64,000 nt of DNA from the NCBI GenBank assembly GCA_938085425.1, contig CALKGQ010000018.1, positions 1-64,000 of the forward strand, written 5' to 3'. The DNA is from an uncultured Flavobacteriales bacterium (lineage in GTDB: Bacteria; Bacteroidota; Bacteroidia; Flavobacteriales_D; Sanyastnellaceae). The number at the start of each line of letters is the position of its first letter. The stretch's first letter is position 1. This document shows, one piece after another, positions 19,017 through 26,659 of the stretch. A program made the position numbers and the translations under genes. Under the pieces are notes generated by a model. The model was given only the letters and a program-made list of their open reading frames with translations, made no database searches and was not told where the DNA came from.

Positions 19017-21287
19017 TCAGAATTCCACTGTGGCCCCGAAACGCCAGGCCCGCGGCATGGCAGGGCGCAAGCCATAAGGCCTACGAGCAACCACATACGT
19101 TTGGTCAGTGAGGTTGGTGGCGCCAGCAAACCAAGTCACGTATTCTCCCGGGAACCATCGCAACATGAGGTCAGCGACCTGACATGCATCGGTGCTTTGA
19201 TTGGGAAGCAGTTCGCCTTGGCCTGCAAGGGTGCGCATGGCTGACATGGCCCGAACATTGCCATCAACACTCCACGTGGGGCCTTGCCAACTGATGGAGG
19301 CGTTGAATTGATGTGGGGCCAAGTAGGGCAAGGCATCGCCCGATTCAACCGAGCCCCATGGGTCAAATTCACTTTCAAAAGCCTGGGTGAATTCTGCCTG
19401 TGTAAGCGTGTAGCTCAATCGCACAGGCATGTGGCTGTTTCCATCGAAAAACGCGTCTGCTCCCGTGATCTCCAGAAAGTCAGTGACCAACTCCAATTCC
19501 AATCCACGGGCCATGGAGGCTCCACCATTGAACAAATCTCCAGATCCGGTGCCTCCACTAGCTGTCAAATCGGCACCCAACAAGTTTTGGTGGTCGCTGT
19601 AAAACAACGTTGCTTGACCGCTGAATGCCGGGGAACTAATGCGCGTCCCAAGCTCAACATTCAGGCTGAATTCTGCCTGGGTATCAGGGGAGGAGCCTGG
19701 TGGGACAAAACCCCGATGCGCACCAGCAAACAGGGTCCATGTATCGTCCACAACATCCCAATGCGCTCCCAATCCAGGGAGCCAAACGTTCAAGCGATTT
19801 GTGCGCAATGCTCCGTCACCAGTTCGTTGAAGGTCGTCGCCAAAATCCAATCTCGACAAGGCAATTCGCTCATGACGCAATCCAGGGGTCAAAGTGAGAC
19901 GGCCCCAATGAAGCGCAGCTTGAACATGTCCGGCCAAGGCCTCAGCGGATTCAACTCTGTTCGAAGCCGATCCAGAATCACCCGCCAACATTAAAATCAT
20001 GTTCCCCTCGTCCATGGCATAACGGTCACGCCATTCGAACCGATCCATAAAATCCTCATGGACCCTCATTCCAAAAGTCAATCGGTGCTGTCTCTCCCCC
20101 CCCCAACTCACCCTGCCACGGTGCTGGATTCCTTGGGAACCGTAGACACGGTTGTTTGCTTTCACGTCCAATCCCGCACCTTGAGGTGTGTTCGCACCGC
20201 GAAGCCAACCCAACACTTCCTCAGAACCTCCTTCTAGCACACCACCAAGCGCAATCTTTTGACCCAAAGAGTCCACAGCACGATCCAATTTGTACCAGTT
20301 GCGCTCGAAACGGGTTTGATACGCCTCTGTGGTCAATTTCACGTGGTCAGATACTTTCCATTCATGGCCCAAAACGAAATGGTTGTGAGAAGTGGCCATC
20401 AAGTCCTGGGCAGAGGCTGCGTACCTGCGGTTGGGCGTTTCGTCAAAATCCGCCTGAAACAACCCCAAATACGTTTCCCTCGATTCCTCTTCGCTTGACA
20501 TCGCCTTCCCGCGAAGCAAGTGTTGGCCGTTTTCCGATGTCCACTGCAACTTGGCCACAAGGTCGGCCTTGTCAAATCCAGTGTTTCCTCCTCCGTCCAA
20601 CACCTTAAATCCATCGCTCGCAAGCTGCATCCACTCTAGATTGTACCCCCAAGATCTAGACTTTCCGCCAATGGCAGTGTGGGTTTGCTGGTTCCCAAAA
20701 CTGCCGGTTTCCATTCTCACCCGACCCGCGAGCTGCTCATCAGGGATGGCTGTAGACACCAAGTTCAGCGCACCTCCCGCAGTTTGTGGGCCAAAGGCAA
20801 TTTGACTTCCACCCTTGCGGACTTCGACACTTTCCATGCGTGCCATGGTTGGAAAATAATAGGCAGAGGGTGCGGCATATGGCGCTGGAGCCATCAAAAT
20901 GCCATCCTCCATTAGAGTGATTCTGGAGGAACGCTCGGACCCTGATCCTCGCATGCCCACATTAGGTCGAAGGCCAAATCCGTCTTCTTCCACCAAATTC
21001 AAACCCGCCAGTGCATGCAAGGTTTGCATGGGGTTCGCGTAAGACATCTTCGCCAACATCTTGGAAGAGAGCCTTTGCATCGAGCCCGGAATTTCACTCG
21101 GGTCAAGCGACCCAGCAGCCAATCCTACCTGACCCACCTCGGCCGCGGGCAGCGCGTGCCACATTTGGGTCATGAGGTCCAAACTGTCCTGGGGCTGCTG
21201 CATCAAGGGACCTTGTGCAGATGCCAAAACTGGAAACAAAAGCAAGGAGCATGTCAACCGGAAAGCAGAGCCAAAAGAAATATTCAT
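19017..21287 (-). CDS. TonB-dependent receptor, FecA-like (ferric siderophore/citrate)
   Basis: 756 aa from ATG 21287, with signal peptide MNISFGSAFRLTCSLLLF to ASAQ. The plug domain carries the FecA-family signature: GMRGSGSERSSRITLMEDG, then APAPYAAPSAYYFPTMARM, VRKGGSQI and GPQTAGGALNLVST. The barrel ends GATVEF with a terminal Phe. FecA-type receptors import ferric complexes using TonB energy. No N-terminal signalling domain or sigma/anti-sigma pair is seen, so it is not a FecIR-type transducer. It is divergent from the HmuY-type haem operon across 136 bp, which places iron and haem uptake together. Substrate is inferred from the plug motif only. Confidence 0.88.
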   Translation of the reverse strand: MNISFGSAFRLTCSLLLFPVLASAQGPLMQQPQDSLDLMTQMWHALPAAEVGQVGLAAGSLDPSEIPGSMQRLSSKMLAKMSYANPMQTLHALAGLNLVEEDGFGLRPNVGMRGSGSERSSRITLMEDGILMAPAPYAAPSAYYFPTMARMESVEVRKGGSQIAFGPQTAGGALNLVSTAIPDEQLAGRVRMETGSFGNQQTHTAIGGKSRSWGYNLEWMQLASDGFKVLDGGGNTGFDKADLVAKLQWTSENGQHLLRGKAMSSEEESRETYLGLFQADFDETPNRRYAASAQDLMATSHNHFVLGHEWKVSDHVKLTTEAYQTRFERNWYKLDRAVDSLGQKIALGGVLEGGSEEVLGWLRGANTPQGAGLDVKANNRVYGSQGIQHRGRVSWGGERQHRLTFGMRVHEDFMDRFEWRDRYAMDEGNMILMLAGDSGSASNRVESAEALAGHVQAALHWGRLTLTPGLRHERIALSRLDFGDDLQRTGDGALRTNRLNVWLPGLGAHWDVVDDTWTLFAGAHRGFVPPGSSPDTQAEFSLNVELGTRISSPAFSGQATLFYSDHQNLLGADLTASGGTGSGDLFNGGASMARGLELELVTDFLEITGADAFFDGNSHMPVRLSYTLTQAEFTQAFESEFDPWGSVESGDALPYLAPHQFNASISWQGPTWSVDGNVRAMSAMRTLAGQGELLPNQSTDACQVADLMLRWFPGEYVTWFAGATNLTDQTYVVARRPYGLRPAMPRAWRFGATVEF

Positions 21288-21292
21288 GGGGC

Positions 21293-21300
21293 CAAAGTTG
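21293..21300 (-). promoter_or_regulatory. Putative -7 box CAACTTTG, leaderless spacing
   Basis: It lies five nt before the ATG at 21287. It matches TAnnTTTG except for the first base. An iron-regulated operator would be expected nearby, but I cannot see a convincing Fur-type palindrome. Confidence 0.35.
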
Positions 21301-21411
21301 ATCTCTTTTCTGTCGTCCATACAATCCCCCAAACATGGTAATTTGGAATCGTTCTAAATAAAAAAACCTCCCGTTTGACATTTCGCTGACAGCTTTGGCG
21401 GGGTCTGTTGT

Positions 21412-21419
21412 GACCTTTG
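21412..21419 (+). promoter_or_regulatory. Putative -7 box GACCTTTG, leaderless spacing
   Basis: It lies four nt (AAAC) before the ATG at 21424. It matches TAnnTTTG except for the first base; the identical octamer with the same spacing precedes the gene at 30308. Confidence 0.4.
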
Positions 21420-21423
21420 AAAC

Positions 21424-22668
21424 ATGAACCGTTTCATCGCCATTTTTGTCGCGCCACTTGCGGCTTTTGGAAGTTTCTCATACGCCTCCGCCCAGGAAGT
21501 GACGTACGATCTCCTCTCCATGGGTCCAGGCAATGCCAATGCCCTCTTTTACAGCTTCAGTGAAGGTGTCGTTGGTGAAGCTCCTCTGGACGCTTGGGAA
21601 GTCTCCTTCGATGTGCGGTCCATGGGGAGTACGGCACGCATCAATGGTGCGCTGGGTTTGACATTGTACCCTTATGATGAAGTAGAAGGCTGGGACAGCG
21701 TCACGTTGGACAGCTGGGACATGGGCGAAGCCTACCTCAATGATCCTTCCGATTGGGGCCTTGGGGCTTTTGGCCAAGGTGGAGATGGACTCTTCGACCT
21801 CGGCTGGGGCAACTACGATTTGGTGACCCACATCGTGACCGCGGACAGCATGTACCTCATGCAAATGGGGGATGGCACATGGAAAAAGGTGGCCTTGTTG
21901 GGTTTGCAAGGGGGAACGTACACATTTAGACACGCTAATCTTGATGGCTCCAACGACATCACGCTCGAAATCGACAAGGACGACCACGAAGGAAAGTTGC
22001 AAGCCTATTACAACTTGACAACGAATGAAATGGTGGACTTTGAACCCAGTGCTCCTTGGGACATGGTGTTCACCAAATACATCGAATACGTCGTCCTCCC
22101 GGGCTTCGGTGAACAAGCATATCCTGTGACCGGATGCATGACCCACCCCAATGTTGGTGTCCTTCAAAGAGATGGATTGACCAACCCCGCTGTGGACGGA
22201 ACCTTCACGACGGAAGAAATGTCGTTTGCCAGCAATGAAGTGGGGCATGACTGGAAGACGTGGACAGGGGTGGAATATGTCATTGCTTCAGACCGATGCT
22301 ACTTCGTGCAGTCCCAAACGGGCGACGTTTGGCGTCTTTTCTTCACTGGGTACGGCGGGTCGGCCACTGGCGACATTGAATTGGGCAAGATCCTCGAGTC
22401 AGGGGCAAATGTTTCGGAGGAAATTGGCATGGTCCAACGGTTGGAGGTCTTCCCCAACCCCGTCGAGGCCCATGGCACCGTCACCTTGAGAGGCGACCTT
22501 CCCATCCTCGACATTCAATGCTGGAACATGGCAGGACAACGAGTCCATCCCCATGTTCAAGGTTTGCGGTCTCCTTTGGCAACGATGTCCGGGTTGGATT
22601 CGGGGCTCTACGTTGCCCAAGTGCTGACATCCGGGGGTTCTTCTCGCATCCGTATTCTCGTTCAATGA
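21424..22668 (+). CDS. HmuY-family haem-binding protein carried by a T9SS sorting domain
   Basis: 414 aa. A signal peptide (MNRFIAIFVAPLAAFGSFSYASAQ) without a lipobox leads into an HmuY-like region: the early segment LDAWEVSFDVRS, then a second WDMVFTKYIEYVV, YPVTGCMTHPNVGV and YFVQSQTGDVWRLFFTGY, the order seen in HmuY proteins. From about 335 to the end is a T9SS type A domain (LEVFPNPVEAHGTVTL). HmuY proteins take haem from host or environmental proteins and hand it to a TonB receptor. Classical HmuY is a lipoprotein; this one should instead be secreted by T9SS. Its stop overlaps the start of the receptor gene (ATGA). Confidence 0.8.
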   Translation: MNRFIAIFVAPLAAFGSFSYASAQEVTYDLLSMGPGNANALFYSFSEGVVGEAPLDAWEVSFDVRSMGSTARINGALGLTLYPYDEVEGWDSVTLDSWDMGEAYLNDPSDWGLGAFGQGGDGLFDLGWGNYDLVTHIVTADSMYLMQMGDGTWKKVALLGLQGGTYTFRHANLDGSNDITLEIDKDDHEGKLQAYYNLTTNEMVDFEPSAPWDMVFTKYIEYVVLPGFGEQAYPVTGCMTHPNVGVLQRDGLTNPAVDGTFTTEEMSFASNEVGHDWKTWTGVEYVIASDRCYFVQSQTGDVWRLFFTGYGGSATGDIELGKILESGANVSEEIGMVQRLEVFPNPVEAHGTVTLRGDLPILDIQCWNMAGQRVHPHVQGLRSPLATMSGLDSGLYVAQVLTSGGSSRIRILVQ

Positions 22669-24692
22669 GCGTCCCGCGCCGGTCATTTGGTCGAATCTCC
22701 ATGCTAGGCTGTCTCCTCGGGGCAGCCTCGCTTGTCCATGGCCAAACCACTGAGCGCGACAGCATCACTTGGAAGGCTGACTTGACAGAAGCCGTCGTTA
22801 CTGGAGAAAGACAGGCGGTGAAGGCGCACAATGCGATGCGGGTGATCCGCAAAATGGACTTGAAGGATGCTGCCTATGCCTCCTCACAAACCCTTCAAGA
22901 TGCCCTCCGTTTGCAGAATGGCATCCGCATGAGCCAGGACCCAGCCTTGGGCGCGGCACTGACCATGAATGGACTGGGGGGGCAAAACGTGAAAATCATG
23001 ATCGACGGGGTGCCGCTGGCAGGCCGCCTTGGCGACGACATCGATCTGGCCCAGATCCGACTGGACAACATTGCATCCATTGAAATCGTGGAAGGCCCCA
23101 TGGCGGTGGAATACGGCACCAACTCGCTCGCTGGGACCATCCATTTGATTTCCAAAAAGGGACAGGGAACGGGCACAAGTGCTGAGGGTTCGGTGCGGTA
23201 CGAAAGTGTCGGAGACTACACCCAATCGGCAGGGCTGACTTGGCGTGGCGAGGGGCATACGACGACCGTCCAAATGTCGCACCACGCCTTTGACGGATGG
23301 TCTCCTTCCGACCCCGGTGTCGATTGGATCCAAGACTTTGTCGCGGACAGCGGACGCGTCAGCGATTGGAACCCGAAGCGCCAAGGACAGTTCAGTTTGA
23401 CCTCAAGGTGGACCACCAAGCATTGGAACCTCACCCCAAAGGTCACGGTCTTGGGCGAGCGGATCCACAACCGGGGGTTGCCGCGCAGCCCTTATGGCAC
23501 GACGGCATTCGACGATGTGTACCACACCACGAGGTGGTTGCCGTCTTTCCATGCCAAACGCTTTGGTGCGGATGGCGTGCAATGGGACATCGTCGCCTCT
23601 TGGCAGCGTTACGAAAGACGAAAGGAGGCGGTGGTGACCGATTTGACCACCCTTTCGCAAACGCCCCAATCTGACGCCCAACAAGACACCACACGCGTCC
23701 TGGCTTCCATGACCCGTGGGACGCGCCACTTGGCCTTGCCTGGAAGATGGGGCGGCCGCTTGGGATGGGATGCGCAACACGAGCGCTACGTTTCAGGTCG
23801 CGTGGAAGAGAGGCGGCAGGACATGTTGGATGCCGCTGCTTTTGGCATCCTTTCCTACAGCGGAAGGAATGCAGAAGGCCAAGTGGGCCTACGACAAGCT
23901 TGGAATTCTTCCTTTGGCAGTCCTCTGCTGCCCAGTGCTAATGTGCTGTTGAAGCGTGGCGAGCATCGCGTGCGCGCTTCCTACGCCAGAGGGTTCCGCG
24001 CCCCAACCTTGAAGGAGCTTCATTTCCGGTTCGTGGACATCAACCATCTGCTGTTTGGGAACGAAAACCTCGATGCAGAAGCCTCGCATTACGGGGAAGT
24101 CAGCTGGACATGGGCAGGCCAAGGATGGCGTCTCCAAGGCCGTGGCTTTGTGAACAGTGTCGAAGACCAAATCACCTTGGTGGACCAGCTCGATGGAACG
24201 TTCCGCTATGACAACGTCGAGTACTTTCAAGCGCATGGCCTCGGGCTTCAAGTCGGGTTCAACCAACCCAAATGGTCCGTCCAATCAGGCTTTTTGGTCA
24301 CAGGGCAGAGACAAGGCATCTCCACCCTCGTGTTGCCCTCCAAATCTCTGTACACTCCGGAAGCGACCTTCTCTGGCACTTGGGTGGCCTCTGAGCACTG
24401 GCGCGTGAATGCCAATGCCAAGATCCACGGCACTCGGCCCCGCTACGTGGCAGGGGACAGCGGCGGCATTGAGGTGGCTGAGACGGAAGCGTACACTTTG
24501 CTCGATGCACAAATCACCTACCTGCGGGGCCCTTGGAGCCTGAACGTGGGTTGGAACAACCTGTTGGACGTGACCGCCTTGAATGCCACCACAGCCTCTG
24601 GTCCTCATGCTGGAGGCACAGGTTGGGTTGCCTGGGGTCGAAGTGTGGCCCTGACGCTCAAGTACAACCTTCAACGCCCTTCCGCCTCATGA
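22665..24692 (+). CDS. TonB-dependent receptor, HmuR-like (haem uptake)
   Basis: 675 aa from ATG 22665, with signal peptide MSVPRRSFGRISMLGCLLG to VHGQ. A TonB-box-like DLTEAVVTGE precedes the plug (LQDALRLQNGIRMSQD, MIDGVPLAGRLGDDIDL, IEIVEGPMAVEYGTNSLAG, IHLISKKG). The barrel includes ASYARGFRAPTLKELHFRF, which contains the FRAP box typical of haem and haemophore receptors, and ends in LTLKYNL. It is flanked by two HmuY-type genes with 4-bp overlaps on both sides, which is the main reason to call it the haem receptor. Ligand specificity is inferred from context and the FRAP region. Confidence 0.85.
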   Translation: MSVPRRSFGRISMLGCLLGAASLVHGQTTERDSITWKADLTEAVVTGERQAVKAHNAMRVIRKMDLKDAAYASSQTLQDALRLQNGIRMSQDPALGAALTMNGLGGQNVKIMIDGVPLAGRLGDDIDLAQIRLDNIASIEIVEGPMAVEYGTNSLAGTIHLISKKGQGTGTSAEGSVRYESVGDYTQSAGLTWRGEGHTTTVQMSHHAFDGWSPSDPGVDWIQDFVADSGRVSDWNPKRQGQFSLTSRWTTKHWNLTPKVTVLGERIHNRGLPRSPYGTTAFDDVYHTTRWLPSFHAKRFGADGVQWDIVASWQRYERRKEAVVTDLTTLSQTPQSDAQQDTTRVLASMTRGTRHLALPGRWGGRLGWDAQHERYVSGRVEERRQDMLDAAAFGILSYSGRNAEGQVGLRQAWNSSFGSPLLPSANVLLKRGEHRVRASYARGFRAPTLKELHFRFVDINHLLFGNENLDAEASHYGEVSWTWAGQGWRLQGRGFVNSVEDQITLVDQLDGTFRYDNVEYFQAHGLGLQVGFNQPKWSVQSGFLVTGQRQGISTLVLPSKSLYTPEATFSGTWVASEHWRVNANAKIHGTRPRYVAGDSGGIEVAETEAYTLLDAQITYLRGPWSLNVGWNNLLDVTALNATTASGPHAGGTGWVAWGRSVALTLKYNLQRPSAS

Positions 24693-25693
24693 CGCCACAG
24701 CACACTTGTCCTTGGTGGTGTGCCCTGCTGGCCTGCGTGGGGATTCTCACAGGGTGCATCGAGCATGAGTTGCCCATCCCGGCCAGACCGCCTGGAGACG
24801 CCGTGGTGCGCGCCTTGGACATGGGGTCCGACTATGGGGTGCAACTTCATGTGGACTTGGCAAGTGGCGACATTGTGGCCGCCCACCCCAAGTCGGCTTG
24901 GTGCCTTCGCATCCACCACGGCGCCGACACCGTGTGGATGGACCTGAACAGCAGTCGATTGATGCAGTTCACCATGTTGAACGGCCCGCTGGTGTCCATG
25001 GACTCCACCACTCCTTTGTCGTGGGAAGTGTTTTCCTCCGAGGGGCGAGACGAAAGGAATGCCTTGAGTGTGGGACAAACATGGGCCTTGGATTTGGGAA
25101 GAGACCCACTCGATCCAGCAGCCTCGCTTGGGTTCCTTCGAATGGAAATCCTCGAAGTTGGAGGCAACTCGGTGAGCGTTCGCGTCGCGGACCTTTATGC
25201 GGACCCCCAAGAAGGTCTGGATTGGGACACGCTGGACGTGGCACAAAACCCGCTGGTGTCCAACACCCACGTGAGCCTGCTGGCCCGTGAGGTGGTCGAC
25301 ATTGAACCCCACGTGGGCCTCTGGGATGTTTACTTCACACAATTCACCGCATTGGTGCAAGAGGAGCCCGGAAGCACCATCCCCCCGATCCCTTATTTGG
25401 TCACTGGGGTCCTAAGCCACTCGGAGGGCACCCAAGTGATGCAGCCCCAAGAAGGGGATTGGGACGACTGGATCGAATGGACATGGCCAGAGGAAGAACT
25501 CTCCAGCGATTGGGACGTTGTGGGATTTGATTGGAAAATCTACGACCTCGACGAAGGCTCGTATGAGGTGAACCCCAATGACATTTATGGCATCCGGACC
25601 GCTGACGGAAGGGAATTCTTGCTCAGGTTTTTGGACTTCTACGACGACCAAGGCAACACCGGGCGGTTCACCTACGAGATCTTGGAACGCTGA
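24689..25693 (+). CDS. HmuY-family haem-binding lipoprotein
   Basis: 334 aa from ATG 24689, which overlaps the receptor stop by 4 bp. The N-terminus is a lipoprotein signal with a perfect lipobox LTGC (Cys 23). The HmuY pattern is clear in the second half: VGLWDVYFTQFTAL, PYLVTGVLSHSEG, IYGIRTADGREFLLRFL and the closing DFYDDQGNTGRFTYEILE. It should sit on the outer membrane and shuttle haem to the adjacent TonB receptor. The two HmuY-type proteins share the family pattern but little exact sequence, so they are not a recent duplication. The gene ends 6 bp from the convergent DUF4249 gene, with no obvious terminator between. Confidence 0.82.
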   Translation: MTPQHTCPWWCALLACVGILTGCIEHELPIPARPPGDAVVRALDMGSDYGVQLHVDLASGDIVAAHPKSAWCLRIHHGADTVWMDLNSSRLMQFTMLNGPLVSMDSTTPLSWEVFSSEGRDERNALSVGQTWALDLGRDPLDPAASLGFLRMEILEVGGNSVSVRVADLYADPQEGLDWDTLDVAQNPLVSNTHVSLLAREVVDIEPHVGLWDVYFTQFTALVQEEPGSTIPPIPYLVTGVLSHSEGTQVMQPQEGDWDDWIEWTWPEEELSSDWDVVGFDWKIYDLDEGSYEVNPNDIYGIRTADGREFLLRFLDFYDDQGNTGRFTYEILER

Positions 25694-25699
25694 CCCGTC

Positions 25700-26659
25700 T
25701 CACGGGATGGTGACCACCACTTTGTTGGTGACCCCAAACACGCCAAAGCCGTCAGGGATGTTCCCTTGGATGCTTGTAGGCTCCGCAAAAGGATTGCCCG
25801 ACGCATTTTCGTAGGCATGGACACTGTCGAAGTACCGAACCAGATCTTCGGTGGGCCGTTGGACCACAAGGCGGTACTCTCCTGACCATTCGGTGATGTC
25901 TTCGTCCTCCTCTCCGGCGTACATGTCAAACACAAGGTTGGCCATGGAGACATTGTCCGATCCGTTGTCTTGGGCCAGCCAGCAGGCACAGCCGCTGTTG
26001 TAATCGACCCTAGGGTCTGGGTAAGACAGGTCCCCTGCATTGTACCAATCTTTGCCGGTCAACGTGTCCCTGAATTGCAATTGAATCAGGTAATCGTCGC
26101 GCTCACTTGGTCGGTTTTCCAGGTCCACAGTGAGGCGATGGTAGTAGAAAACATACCCCCACCCTTCGTCCACAGAATCGGCAAAGGCTTCAAAGGTGCT
26201 TTCCACCACAGGACGCTCAGGCAGTGGTTGGACCAGGGACAGCGGTTCAAAGTGCGGAGAGGCATCCACCTCGAGGGACAGCGGCCCTTCTTCTAGGACC
26301 AAAGCATTTGGCAATGGGATTTTCATGAAGGGGCCTGAATACCATGCGTTCCATGGATCGGCCTCCACCCAATGGGCGGAATCACCCTGTGCAAGGACGA
26401 CCTCTCCTTGGCGCAAGGACAAGGTCGCATCGCGCAAGGGCGTGCTCCCGCCCACCGACAACACTCCTGCAGATTGGTAGACGCTGGCGTACAATGCCGT
26501 ATCACCTGGTGACACAAACATGGTGACTGCAAGACGGGGATCATGCTCCGGAAACTCGATTTCACGGACCACTCCGCTCTCCAGTTTTTGGCATGACATG
26601 CACATCACAAAGAGGGCAAGGATGCCCAAGGGCGTGTGCCGAAGACGGGGGGAAGGCAT
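25700..26659 (-). CDS. DUF4249 lipoprotein, partner of TonB receptor
   Basis: 319 aa. The ATG at 26659 shares its A with the upstream TGA (TGATG), so translation is probably coupled to the receptor. The N-terminus is a lipoprotein signal (Cys 23 in CMSC). DUF4249 features include an early DPRLAVTMFVSPGDTALYA, DATLSLRQGEVVL, an extended YYHRLTVDL strand region, and the C-terminal SGNPFAEPTSIQGNIPDG that leads to a GVFG strand. DUF4249 proteins occur next to a carboxypeptidase-regulatory TonB receptor in Bacteroidota and are thought to be surface binding partners. The substrate is unknown. Confidence 0.85.
   Translation of the reverse strand: MPSPRLRHTPLGILALFVMCMSCQKLESGVVREIEFPEHDPRLAVTMFVSPGDTALYASVYQSAGVLSVGGSTPLRDATLSLRQGEVVLAQGDSAHWVEADPWNAWYSGPFMKIPLPNALVLEEGPLSLEVDASPHFEPLSLVQPLPERPVVESTFEAFADSVDEGWGYVFYYHRLTVDLENRPSERDDYLIQLQFRDTLTGKDWYNAGDLSYPDPRVDYNSGCACWLAQDNGSDNVSMANLVFDMYAGEEDEDITEWSGEYRLVVQRPTEDLVRYFDSVHAYENASGNPFAEPTSIQGNIPDGFGVFGVTNKVVVTIP

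Noticed and set aside
21288-21423. Search for a Fur box in the divergent iron/haem intergenic region
   Set aside because: The region is AT-richer than its surroundings, but no convincing 19-bp palindrome was seen.
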